DNA from: Arabidopsis thaliana
Lineage: Eukaryota > Streptophyta > Magnoliopsida > Brassicales > Brassicaceae
Length of the DNA: 64,000 nucleotides
Assembly: GCF_000001735.4 (NCBI RefSeq)
Contig: NC_003070.9
Coordinates: 22,739,971-22,803,970, forward strand
Reading direction: 5' to 3'
Shown here: positions 38,364-51,355 of the stretch, in pieces
Layout: each line of letters opens with the position of its first letter
How positions within the stretch are numbered: position 1 is the first letter of the stretch
Notes under the pieces: generated by a model
What the model was told of the DNA's origin: nothing
Databases searched by the model: none
Seen by the model: only the letters and a program-made list of their open reading frames with translations
Made by a program: the position numbers and the translations under genes

Positions 38364-39102
38364 CAGTGTTTTCACGCCCGACCCAAACCGTCCGGTCCGA
38401 CCGGTTAACCCGTGACCCGAACACATTCCGGTTTGGGTTTAGTGCTAAAACCCAACAAGTACAAAACCGAAAAAACCCACAAAAACTCGCAATTAACCCG
38501 TGACCCGGTTGAACCGGCCGAGTGTGGGTTTTAAAAAGTTCTCTTGATTTTACAATAAAATATGGGATTTTAGACTTTATTCAATTATTTTTAAAAGTTT
38601 TTTCAGTTCTTAAATTCATTTGATGTTTTAGATTTTGGTGAAAACTTTACAATACCGCCTTAAAATTGAATCGAATGGTGAGAGAGACAATCGAGATTAG
38701 TTGTTTGAATTCACGATGTTTTATTAATTTATTTCTGTCATTGATGATCTCCTAATATATTTGTTACAGTGTTAGACATTTAGTTGGATTTCAAATTTTT
38801 AACCACTTTATTATTATTGTTTGATTTTATATATATATATATATATATTTGGGTGTAAATGATTTTATATTTTGTTAAACATAATATAATTTTATATTTG
38901 ATTAAATATGATATGATTATTTTTGTTTTATATTTATAAAACTGAATTTTTTTTTATATAAAATATTCTAAAATTTCTATTAATATTAAATTTATTAAAT
39001 AAATTTTAACTAATTAACCCGTGGTCCAACCCGGTTGACCCGATGACCCGGTGACCCAAAAGGTAGTCCGGTTCATCGTCCGGGTCGGGTTTCAAAACAT
39101 TG
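38364..39102. mobile_element. Tag1-like non-autonomous hAT element, copy 2 (739 bp)
   Basis: The left end CAGTGTTTTCACGCCCGACCC and the right end (reverse complement CAATGTTTTGAAACCCGACCC) match at 17 of 21 positions. Subterminal AACCC/GACCC clusters lie at both ends and there is no transposase. Flanking octamers AGCAAAAC and ATTATAAC agree at 5 of 8 positions, a weak hint of a worn 8-bp duplication. Differences from copy 1 are a few substitutions, an indel in the GGTGAACC region, the length of the internal TA run, and the intact right terminus. It sits exactly at the broken edge of the DEFL relic. Confidence 0.82.
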
Positions 39103-40822
39103 ATTATAACATTTTGCCATGTACTACTAAAAATAAATCAAAATTAAATTTATAAAAACAAATTAAGGAAACAAAATCTGTATACATTTAATTAAACAAA
39201 ATTAATGTTTATAAATAAGAGTTTGGGTTTAGATTTACAACTAAATGAAACTAGATGCGGTTTGGGTTTTTTATGGTTTAGATTTTATAGTTAATTCAAT
39301 TTAAGAGTTTGTAATGAATTAATGAATTTTATTATTATTAGATAATAATGACTGTTTTAGTTTGTTTAATAAGATGATATGGCAAATTTTGATGGGCTAC
39401 TTAAGAGGGGGGGGGGGAATAAGAAAAATAAATGGGTTGATTTGAACTAGTTATATTTTGATTGGCTAGTTAAGAGGAGGGAACAAGAAAAACAAATTTT
39501 GATTGTTTTTTTGGTTGATTTTTAGTTTAATAAAAAAAATGACTAGTAATTTCATGTGATTAACTATCAAATTCTTACGAGATTTTGTATAATAATGAAA
39601 ACAAAATATAATAAGAATTAGAGAGATTGTTAAGATTACCCTTCCAAGGTTACCTTTTTAATTCTACCCTTTCATTTAGTTCATTTTTATTTATACATTT
39701 TTAAATTATTAATGACCATTTTATCTTTATTTGAAAATGTTTTCGGTTAACATAATGAAATATTGATTTTTTCCGCCAAAAATATTCCGACGATACTTCT
39801 TATTTAATTGTATATAAAAAGATAGGTTGAACTTCTTGCCTTGTTAAAAACCTACAGAAGCCATTATCATGAATCGGAACAAAGGAGTGCGTAAAGAATA
39901 CCACATCTCTCTATTAAAATTTTAGAAGCAGGCAACATATGCTCCTTTTGTCTGGCCTCATATCCAGTGAATAATCCACATCATTTCACAAAAAGCAATC
40001 CTCGTGCCAACATAATTGATGCACAAGAATATGTAATATGCATACGTTTAACACCATGTGAGCCCAAGGTTGACAACACATATTGAAGCTTGCCAAGTTT
40101 TCTCAATCTAGCAATAGTTGATTCCGAAAGACATTTCTATTGGGAGATCGATGAGATCGACCCAAACCGAATTGAGACACATAGAAATTACAAACCAAAA
40201 TTAAGATATAATTATGGAGATATTGTGGACTGTGAATATACGAGTTTATAAAATTTGATATTATGTCTTATTATATTATTTACATTTAAGTTTATCATTT
40301 TAAGAGAACTTAGATTTATTTCATCTCTTTATAAGACAATAAATCTTGCATCTTTATTCTGATGAGAGTCTAACATAATTCTTCCTAAACATTTTTATTT
40401 TCTTTACTCTCATCAATTTATCGGTTACTGAAACTGTCTCAACCCATAGGCCTACACATCGAAAACCTTTCCACTTGTGCTCTCTTGGAGTTATCATCTA
40501 TCGCTTTTGGAATTGGTATATACATGTACTACATCAGTAGAGGTTACCAATTAAACCCAAATTTGATGAAACAACACGTTTACCAAATGGACCCCGTATA
40601 ACATGTGAAAGTATTTGGATTTTCTAATATTCATTATGTTATATTTTCGATTTTAGATTTTATTCAATACAAAAAAAAGATATCACTCAAACATTTAATC
40701 AAACTATACTTTTGATTGGTAAAGTTTATCTATTTTGTTATTTGATCTTTTATATAGATATTGAGAACATAGGAAAACTGTTGATTATTTTTTCAAGTAG
40801 ATACATTTACATTTTCGTTGGA
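39103..40822. other. Spacer between hAT copy 2 and the DEFL gene
   Basis: AT-rich. It contains a direct repeat of about 55 bases (39388 and 39457, both starting TTTTGAT and sharing GGCTA(C/G)TTAAGAGG) and a run of 11 G at 39407-39417. The stretch at 39840-40200 is less AT-rich but has no domain that I recognise. The last 75 bases match the flank of the DEFL relic. Confidence 0.45.
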
Positions 40823-41383
40823 TTATTTCAGCTCGGACGCATTCTTATCTGTATTATAACAACAACATGATCTATTAACACATTTGTAATGTTTATAATG
40901 GGATTCGTGACAATACACAATGCAACCTATTTCATATTGGCCTGGGGCAAAACACGCTGGTGTTACGAAGCAAATCCCATCGTTGTCGTGCGAGTGCTTC
41001 GAAAGTGCAGGACCTAATTATTAATAAAAATCAGTACAATATAGACATTCATTTAAAAAAAAGGACAAAAATATGTTCATAATTATAAAATGGGTTATAA
41101 GAATACACTAACACATTAAAAGTTAAATATATAATAATGGAACATAGAATTCTTATCTTCAAATGAAACAAGAATGAAAGAGGATGGAAACTGAAAAATC
41201 AACAACAGTCACTATAAAAGTTTTGCTCTAAATTCTAAATGGTTGGTAAAGTTTACCTGTTGCGTATGTTGTTGGTTCACCACTGCTTGGGGCACTTGCA
41301 ATTGTTGTATGACAATGAACATAAGATATGATGACAATAACGCTGAAAACAAATGCGATTAGGGTTTTTGGGGTGTTAGCCAT
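40823..41383 (-). CDS. Defensin-like (DEFL) secreted cysteine-rich peptide, 2 exons, 105 aa
   Basis: Exon 1 is 41383-41257 and exon 2 is 41013-40823; the intron is GT-AG with the usual single intron after the leader. Exon 1 codes for a signal peptide (MANTPKTLIAFVFSVIVIIS, cleavage probably after VHC) and a short Ser/Thr/Pro-rich stretch. Exon 2 codes for the mature core with eight cysteines: GIC, PAC, IGC, YC, YKC, then SCCC. The YEIGCIVYC portion and paired late cysteines fit the plant DEFL/LCR superfamily. Such peptides are secreted and act in defence or in cell signalling, often in reproductive tissue; which applies here cannot be told. Neither exon alone looks like a gene, so simple ORF scans miss it. 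A diverged copy lies at 38138-38363. I recall a DEFL locus near TPS14 in Arabidopsis (AT1G61688), which would fit. Confidence 0.88.
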
Positions 41384-41434
41384 TTTTTATATTCTTATTT
41401 TTTTTTGTCAATGAGGTCTTCAATACTTTGATTG

Positions 41435-41436
<2 letters not shown>

Positions 41437-41479
<43 letters not shown>
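41437..41479. repeat. (TA)n microsatellite in the DEFL promoter
   Basis: An uninterrupted TA run lies 54-96 bases upstream of the DEFL ATG, where a TATA box is expected. Its length may affect expression. Confidence 0.9.
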
Positions 41480-41484
<5 letters not shown>

Positions 41485-41811
41485 CAAATATACGTAAATG
41501 GTTGTTTTCCTAGTCAAAGATGTAAATAACTTATGATACTATAATTTACAATTTATTTTCATATGGTCAAAATAAATATCTTATCCCTTCAGTTTATTTC
41601 TTTATAGAATTGTAGTCAAAATAAAATACATAGAATGTTTTTTCTTACCAAGCACTTTAGAACACCGGCATTACCCTTACTAATATTTATGAAGTGCATA
41701 ATTAAAATTAACCATATTTCATATCAAAAATTACATCAAATTTTCATTAAAATATAGGTTTTCATTAAACAAATTAATAATAATCATTACAAGTAAAATA
41801 GTAAACACTAC

Positions 41812-42244
41812 GGCCATGAATGTTTGTAGTTTTTAAAATGGTTTTTGGATTTTGGTTTTTGGTTTTTAATTTTTGATTTTCTTGGTTTTTGTTTTCGGTG
41901 TAGATTTTAGTTTCTTAAAAACTTGAATGATAATTTGTTTAGATTTTGGTTTTTATGTTAATGAATAATATATATTTTTTTAAACAAATCTAAAATAAAA
42001 TAAAAAAATGTGATCAATGGTTTTTGAGAAAGAAACTCCCATAATTATAGATTTTGGTTTTCTTGAAAAATTGTTCAAACACTCAAAAACTAGATTCCCT
42101 ATTTTTTAGGAAAACTTGTTTTTCTTTTAATCTTAAATGGGTACAAAATAGATTTTGTACAAAATAGATCTTAAATGGGTACAAAATAGATTTTGGGAAA
42201 AACTAAAACCAAAAACTAATTTAAAAACCACATCCATTCGAGGG
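41812..42244. mobile_element. Possible MITE of about 433 bp with imperfect terminal repeats
   Basis: The left end GGCCATGAATGTTTGTAGTT and the reverse complement of the right end (GCCCTCGAATGGATGTGGTT) agree at about two thirds of positions. The similarity runs on into TTTTTAAA and repeated TTGGTTTTTGG blocks on the inner side. TAC flanks both ends. No coding sequence. It includes a short direct repeat of CTTAAATGGGTACAAAATAG (42132 and 42169). Confidence 0.45.
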
Positions 42245-42854
42245 CTACTTTCTTAAAACGAACATGCTTTAGTAGTTTTCAAAAATATTTAATTAATCAA
42301 ATTAAATAAAGAAGATTTGATATCTAATTTAACATATTAATTTTTATTTAATCATTGTACTTCACCGCTCATCTTCGTTTAATTCTACTTTTCTGAAAAA
42401 ACAAATCATCACATCATCTTTTCGCGTATGCTATGATTTGAATTTTTTTGTAGGATGTTGTTTGTACATCAGATGCCTTGGTCTGATGGGGAGTGATCAA
42501 TGGGCTCCTCTCCAAAATGTTTCTTCACCTTTCATGAATCATAATACATGATTTTGCTCTTTCTACGATCAAAACTTCCTCTTTAAGCTCATTCTTCATG
42601 ATACATGCTCCAAACCCTAGGAAGAACCTAAGTAATGCAAAATACACAACTGAGTTGATATAAACCACAAAGATATCAACAGGTAAAAGAGAAAGCTCTG
42701 ATTCAAATGTACATATGAGTCTTCTGTGTTGTTCCATCGACAAAATATGACTAATGAAAAAACTTCCGACTCTCGTCAGTTTACAAATCAGATGATAAAC
42801 ACTCGAGTAACATGAAGGTTATGTTACAAATATCCAATGAACTGGAGAGTTGAA

Positions 42855-45800
42855 TCAACTTGAAGCAAGAGCGTTTAGCTTCTTTTCATATAGTTTTGCC
42901 CGTCGAAGAGCATCTAATGCCTCAGCTTGTTTCCCTGCACGTTTGAAGGTCACAGCTTTTACCTTCTCTGCTTTGATTCGTTCCTCCAATTGACTTCTCT
43001 CTTGATTATTAGTATTTCTATTACTCTCCTTCACTGGGTTTGGTTTTGCCGCAGCTTGTGTTGTGTCTGTTTTACTTACCGGTGGAGGATTCACGGGATT
43101 GTCTAATCCAATAGCTTTGAGGGCAGACAGGAGTTGAGGATCGAGAAAATCTTCCACCGCTACATCGTCCACCGGTTCTGGTTTAGAGGATGTTGAATCT
43201 TCCAATTGAGCTTCAAGAGTTTTGGCGATTTCAAACTCAGCTTCAGCTTCCTGCATTTTACCTTCCCTCCGAAGCTTCATGGCTTGACGTTTGTGACTTA
43301 GTGACTCTTGCTGCAGCTTAAAACGGTCACGACCTGACATTGCCTTTGGAGCTGAACTTGAAGGACTATTCTCTTTCTCTCGAGCAGGAGGATCCTCCGT
43401 TGTGGAAACCATATCATCTCGTCCGAGCTTTTCAGGAGAGGGATTTTCTCCTTCTTGTAGTCTCCTCTCCAACAATTTTGCTTCTTGCAATGCCTTTTTG
43501 GCTTCACTTATGTTTCCTTCTCTCTTTAAGGCAAGTGCCTTTTTCTTATGAGCCAGAATCTCTTGTTTAAGGGTGTTCTGAGGAGATGTATTTTGAATCG
43601 AAGCTGATTGAATATGACTGGGCTCTGACTCTTCACGTGCCACTCTTTGTTCAGCGCCGTGATTGTTTCCTGAACGAAAGCCTGACATAGTCTCAGCATT
43701 TCCTTTTTCTGCATGAATTTGAGACCTCTCAGAATGCTCACCAGTCAGCAAATCCATCATACTTGGTTGCTGCTGGCCAGGTTGAGAAACAACGCCAGAG
43801 GAACCAGATTTAGCAGGGGAGATAAAGTCTCCTAACAAGTCATAACTATCTTGAGGAGCATGAGAAACACTAGCAGATTTTATCGCTTTATCCTCCATTT
43901 GCGATCCAACTAATAAATCAACATCCATGTAGTTTTCAGGTTTAATTGCAGAAGCTGAGCCTTTCATCTCCATCTTGGGGGTTTCCAGTTCTGCTAGCTG
44001 TGCCTCCAAAACACTGGCCTTACTGTATAATTCATCAGCATCTCCAGTTTTCCCTTGACGCTTGAAGGCAAGTGCCTTTCTTTTTAAGTCAAGAAGTTCT
44101 CTTTGGATTTGTCCCTTGCTTTTGGCTGCTATCCGTGGACCGCTTGACTGCACAGAGCCGAAAGAAGCTTCTTCTTTCTTTGGTTCTTCATCCTCCCATC
44201 CCAAATTCTTAAGAGTCGACAATAACGCTGGGTCCTTCATATCATTTTCTGTAACGCTATCATCTCCTCCATTGAGCCGACTGTCGGTGGCAAGATCATT
44301 GGATCGTTTTTTCGGCTGATCACTGTCAGCATATAGATTCTTGCCTGAATCAATCTCCATTATCTGAGCTTCCAATATTTGTGTCTGGTTCAGAACTTCC
44401 TCAGCTTCATCAACATTACCCTGTCGTCGCAAAGTTAAAGCCTTTCTTTTCAGCCCTAAGAGTTCTCGTTGTATTTCTGCTTTAGTTCTCCTTGGTTTAG
44501 TAACACGTACTTCATATGCACCTTGAGCTTCTGCTGTTTTCCCTGGTCGAGAATTTAGTGGGTCAGATTTTTCTGATGAAGGACCTGCAGGATTATTATC
44601 TTCATCATTCCAACCTAAGCTCTTTAGCATCGACAAGTAATTCGGATCATTTAACTCCTCATCTTTTACATCCACCTCTCCATCATCATCCAGAGAACTA
44701 ATATCAGGCAGATCATTTCCTTTTTCACGAGTGGCCTTCCCTGTGGCAGCTAACTTTGACGAATTGTCCAGCTCATCAAGCTGATTTTGGAGAACCGCTC
44801 CTTTCTTCAATTCTTCTTCTGCTTCGTTAAACTTTCCTTCCCTTCTCAAAGTAAGTGCTTTCTTTTTCACTGCAAGAAGTTCTTTCTGAATCGCTAGCCT
44901 GCTTCTGGGAGGAGGTTTAAGACTCGTATCCCTCTCTGCCCTAGTTGTGTCAACAGTTTCAGAGGAAGTATCAGCAGCCTCTAGTTCCTTCTCAAGTAAT
45001 TTTGCCTTCTTTAGTGTAGCCATGGCCTCAACGACATTTCCAGCCCGTTTTAGATTAAGGGCCTCTCTTTTCAATGTCTGAATTTCAGCTAAACTTTCAT
45101 CTCTGTTTTTAGGAGATGGTCGAGAGTGGACATTCTCATGGTGTCCAGGATCCTCACTCCAACCCAAAGATTTCAATGCAGCAGCGATTGCTGGGTCCTC
45201 CATATCTTCATCTGTGACATCATATTCACCATGAACTCCAATATCATCTAAATTTCCCACAAGGTTACTAATGTCGAAATCATGGCTTCCCTCGTATTGA
45301 GCTAACAGATCATCTTCTTTGTCATCATCCATACTATTAATAAGTGCAGATAGCTCATCATCTGATCCATCAGCTCCACCCAAAAGTTCCTGCTCTTCCA
45401 GTTCCCTTTCCAAAATTTTAGCCTTTTTCAGTTCATCTTTAGCTTCCGCAAGCTTCCCTTCACGTTTCAGCGTAAGGGCTTTTCTCTTAAGGGCAATTAC
45501 CTGACTCTTGTCAATACCCCCAGTCTTCTGAGGATTAGCACTTCGCGGAATTTCACGGAGAAGAGACGAAAATTCGCCCTCCAAACTTATAGTTGCTGGT
45601 TTCTTATCTTCATCGTCAGACCACCCAAGCTCCCTCAGGTCAGCTGCCAAATCATCATTTCCTTTACCCCCTTGACGTAGAGGCTTTTGTGATTTGCTAG
45701 ATTCTTTGGTAGCAGCCTTGTTCTGCGTCTCAGCAACATTTCGCATAGACAGTTCCCTTTTCCGGTTCCTTCTTAAAGATATCTCTAATGCGTCGGCCTC

Positions 45801-46812
45801 TCTCTCAAGTTCCCTCCCTCTCTTAAATGCTTTTAGAGCTTCATCAGATTTCCCTTCTCCTTTAAGAATTCTGTACTTATTCTTCGCTTCTACTGCTTGT
45901 TTACGCAATTCTTCAGGACTAGCATCCAACTCCATACCTTTATTACTACTGCTACTTGCCATTTCTTTAGAAGCATTCCTGTCTGTGCTAGACACAGATT
46001 CAGATGAAGAAGATACATCAACATCAGAGCCTAGAATCTCACTGAGAACATCATCCTCATTCTTTACAGTCCTTTTCGAGCTACCTCCTGAACAAATTCA
46101 CAATCTCTTTACATCAAAAACTAGCAGATAACACAAAAGTGTCATAAATAAGATCACTATAGGTACATAAATACCTTTAGCAGCTCTATTTTTGTAACCA
46201 TGACGCAACTCAAACCGTGCAGCTTCTTCAATTTTCTTACATGGTTCACATATACGCACAGGTGAGTCACCTTGTCCACGTAGTGACAACCTTTGCTGAG
46301 TGCAGGTTCCACAGAACAATCCCCCACATCTCCGGCAATGATGCTGCTCGCTCAAAAAAACAAAGCCAACAGAAACTAAGAAAAATTAAGCAAATTCAAA
46401 GGTTTTTGGGAGACATAGAAGAATCCAGCAAGTCACAAGTCTAGTAATACACAAACCACAAAACATCCAGATTCACCAAATTTACTCAAAAATATGGAAT
46501 CTATCAAATAGGCACATCACCAGAAACCGATCATTCAGTGAAGTTTTCCGATAAACAGATTCTGAATTAGATCTCGAAGAAGAATCGACTAAGACGAAAC
46601 TAAATTTCGATCGAAGAAACTAAGAATCTAAAGATCGCGATAGCAATAAGCAAGTACCAATTGATAGAGAGAGTAAGGAAATTAAGAGAGAGGAAGACCT
46701 TGCGATTGATGAAAGTGAATTGAGAAGAACATCCTTGACAATGAGAAGCATCAACGACCCAACTATTTCCTCTTAGAGATGGCTTCGGCGGTAATCCGAT
46801 CTTCTCCAACAT
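42855..46812 (-). CDS. FYVE zinc-finger protein with nine helical repeats, 3 exons, 1171 aa
   Basis: Exons on the minus strand: 46812-46699, 46343-46175 and 46087-42855. The FYVE domain lies at the N-terminus over exons 1 and 2: WVVDASHCQGC, then the basic RKHHCRRCGG ligand motif, LFCGTC, and VRICEPCKK. It predicts binding to phosphatidylinositol 3-phosphate on endosomes. The large last exon codes for a Lys/Glu-rich chain with nine copies of a helical repeat of about 38 residues (pattern LKRKALTLKREGK-x-EA-x5-KA-x-LE). Between them are five copies of a short acidic motif (LKSLGW followed by D/E residues). Length agrees with the AT1G61690 product as I recall it. The repeats resemble MIT or TPR-like helical hairpins and could bind trafficking partners; that is inference. 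It is transcribed divergently from RPB10. Confidence 0.92.
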
Positions 46813-47134
46813 TTTCCCGTCTGATTCTTCTTCTCCTCCGCCGCGAAACGAACTTGGTTTTGATTTTGATCTTACCGGAAATGTAAAAGATCGAGCAGAT
46901 GAAGAAGAAGAAGAAGAAGAATACTTTTCCTCCTCTATTGTCAGATATAAAATAAATAATTTTAACTAATACGGTATCGTTTTAGCTAAAACACATAATA
47001 GGACTCAATATATAAAGCAATAATAATTAGACATGAAACTAATTTTTGCTTTGAGACGAGAACGAAGTTAGAAAGAGACAAGCCCTAAAGATCGCTTTGA
47101 GACGATAAACTCTTAAAGTTTCGATTCGTTCACG
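46813..47134. promoter_or_regulatory. Shared divergent promoter region, FYVE gene and RPB10
   Basis: Only 322 bases separate the two start codons, so both 5' UTRs and promoters must lie here. A GAA/CTT repeat at 46900-46920 falls in the probable FYVE 5' UTR. Confidence 0.6.
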
Positions 47135-48888
<1,754 letters not shown>

Positions 48889-50640
48889 TTACAGATTAAG
48901 ATTTTCTAAAAGAATTTGAGCCCGCTGAACCCAGAATTTGAGAGTTTGGCTTAGACTCAAATTCGAGTTTTTACCTAGTACGCATTCAATATGGAAAATG
49001 GTGCAGCACTCAACGCACCAATAGAACACTTTTGTGTTTGTGTCTCTTAAATTACGTTCACATACTTCGCACCAATCTTTTTCACGGACCTCTTCTTCCC
49101 ATATAGCTGTGAGAAAGTGTTTGTCATGTTCATACCTTGCTCTATAGGGTAATGTAGCACACTTCATACAAACAATAAAATCACATTTGATGCAATTTAA
49201 TTGATTATGACGTTCTGTTTTGCATACGCGACATATGAGTTTTCCGTCTCGGCCTACAAATATGAACAATGGATGTTTATGACCTTGGAAACAAAACGGC
49301 TCAGCAATTGAAGCACATTTTACATCTAGAGTGAAGATACATCCCCTTATGCAACACTCATAGACAAAGCCACGACAACCACGATTACAAGAACTGCATC
49401 CAAAACGATCCATACCATATCTACTTGCAGCTTTTAATGTTAGTGGATGAGGATGTAATGCATGTTGTAATATCCTGCAAAATTTTGCACATGTTTCATG
49501 GAAGATGAAATCATCACACTCCACACAAGAATAGAAATTACCTTCGAAAATAGGTAAATAACACGCTTGACAAAGTTTTTTTTCGTTATAAAGTATACTG
49601 ACTTCGAGCCGGAAATGATGGTCATGGAGAAAATGAAGTATCACTTCCTTAGATATTATATTGAATGATCCAACATCTTGTGTAATATCATCTTTGTCTG
49701 GTAAACCTTCGAGATCTTTTCCATCCCACACATTTTTCTCTAGAGCACATCTCGAATGAACAGCATAATGACCACACTTATCACAAGTATATGCACCATA
49801 ATCACCGTCAATAATTTGATGAAAAACTCCACAAGACCATTCACATGATCGTAGAGAAAAAGTGTAGGAGATACGATGGTTGTGACGTGATATCTTGATG
49901 ACGCTTGGAGAGTACATACAATCACTATGAAACACAAAGTTGCATCTGACACATATGTAGGTGGGATATAGTTTTCTCACCAAACCACAAAAGTTGCAAG
50001 TTAAAGAAGTTTGTCTAGGAAAAAAAGTGAGAGGATGGTCGGCATGCCTTTTTGGTGGGTCTATAACAAAGGGTATTGGCTTCACTGCACATACTGGATG
50101 CATGAAAACGTTACATATGGTACAATAATATACCAGGAAGTTTACTCTTCTTCTACAGCATAAACAATTAATACTGTAAAGAAGGAAGTGAAAGTAAAGT
50201 TGGAGCGAATGCTGAGGGTGATAAGGGTGTTTGATTTTAAGTGGAGACTCGACGCATTCTTTGTGATACTTTTTCGTGCAAATGTCACAAAAATAATAGT
50301 CAGTGCCAAAATTTGAGTGACGGCATATATTGCATCCACCATCAATATCGAATTCTTTATTGTTGCACCAAAACAACGGGAGTACTGAATGATATGTAGC
50401 ACTTCTTGTAGAGAAGACGAACTCGGGGGAAGAATTGAGCGGGAAAATATTCCCAGTTCTATCTTTAAATTTTCGTGCACTTGGGCATAAAAAAAGAGGT
50501 TGAAGAAGATGGTCATCGCTGACTGCTTCACCGGATGGAGATAGGCTATGTGTTTTTGGTTTGGGATGATACTTGGGATGATGATATTCCAGAAATAGGT
50601 TACCATCCTTTTCCTCCTCATGAAATCCACCGAAATCCAT
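48889..50640 (-). CDS. Cysteine/histidine-rich DC1 (C1-like) domain protein, single exon, 583 aa
   Basis: One uninterrupted ORF starting MDFGGFHEEEKDGN. It contains about eight C1-like zinc modules in tandem, each with the pattern H-x-C-x2-C, then C-x2-C, then H-x3-C; clear examples are CNICRHS with CDICTKKYHKEC, CNFCGLV with CVRCNFVFHSDC, and CEVCERN with CVECCTIFHIEC. The plant DC1 family is large, usually single-exon, and poorly understood; links to stress signalling and lipid or protein binding have been proposed. There is no signal peptide. The gene is upstream of and on the same strand as BAN without obvious functional connection. Confidence 0.93.
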   Translation of the reverse strand: MDFGGFHEEEKDGNLFLEYHHPKYHPKPKTHSLSPSGEAVSDDHLLQPLFLCPSARKFKDRTGNIFPLNSSPEFVFSTRSATYHSVLPLFWCNNKEFDIDGGCNICRHSNFGTDYYFCDICTKKYHKECVESPLKIKHPYHPQHSLQLYFHFLLYSINCLCCRRRVNFLVYYCTICNVFMHPVCAVKPIPFVIDPPKRHADHPLTFFPRQTSLTCNFCGLVRKLYPTYICVRCNFVFHSDCMYSPSVIKISRHNHRISYTFSLRSCEWSCGVFHQIIDGDYGAYTCDKCGHYAVHSRCALEKNVWDGKDLEGLPDKDDITQDVGSFNIISKEVILHFLHDHHFRLEVSILYNEKKLCQACYLPIFEGNFYSCVECDDFIFHETCAKFCRILQHALHPHPLTLKAASRYGMDRFGCSSCNRGCRGFVYECCIRGCIFTLDVKCASIAEPFCFQGHKHPLFIFVGRDGKLICRVCKTERHNQLNCIKCDFIVCMKCATLPYRARYEHDKHFLTAIWEEEVREKDWCEVCERNLRDTNTKVFYWCVECCTIFHIECVLGKNSNLSLSQTLKFWVQRAQILLENLNL

Positions 50641-51355
50641 GGCTTCTCCTAGTCTTTGTTTACTATACTTCTGTTAAGATCTTTTTTTTTTATATAAATG
50701 CAAAATACTAGTTTTGAGAGTTTTCCACTATACATAAGAAAATCTGATACCAAAGGTCTCCTTCTACGTTTAATTATTGGATCCTTAACCGTGAAAATGA
50801 GTTGAATTATGTTCTTTTCTTTGTATTGAATGGTAATTTTCTTTCCACGCAAGTAAAGAATACTCTTTTCCACATAGTTTTCACCCTTACGGAACTTATA
50901 TATCCGACTCGTCAAGATTTTAATTTTACGATCAATTACAATAGAGAACAAATTGAGACCTTAACTTAAATGGTAACTACTTTTTTAGTCAGTTTTTGGT
51001 TTTTGTTATCAAAAGAAATCATTAGTCATCCAATCAAGATTCTTTTACAATTGTACTCTTAGCTTTCTTCTCTTCTCGAGGAAAGAATGATTCACAATGG
51101 GGAAATGTGAAGTAGTCTTTCAGGTAATAGAATTTACAAAGCAGCTTCCTAGAGTAATAGAATTATCATGTGTGTATGATCAAAGAATCTTGTTTTTCAC
51201 AAGTTCATTTCAAAAGTATGTAATATTTATGTATCAAAAGACATTAAATCAACCAACATATAATACATAATTATTCAATACCATTTTATAGAATGAGAAT
51301 GAGACCAAAGACTCATATACTCTTTGAATCCATTTTGACATTATAAAAGTCAAGT
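50641..51355. other. Spacer between DC1 gene start and BAN stop
   Basis: Holds the DC1 promoter and the BAN 3' UTR. Open frames on the minus strand here are short and carry no domain. Confidence 0.4.

Noticed and set aside
43340-46131. Several plus-strand open frames of 60-145 codons
   Set aside because: They are antisense shadows of the repeat-rich FYVE gene exon.
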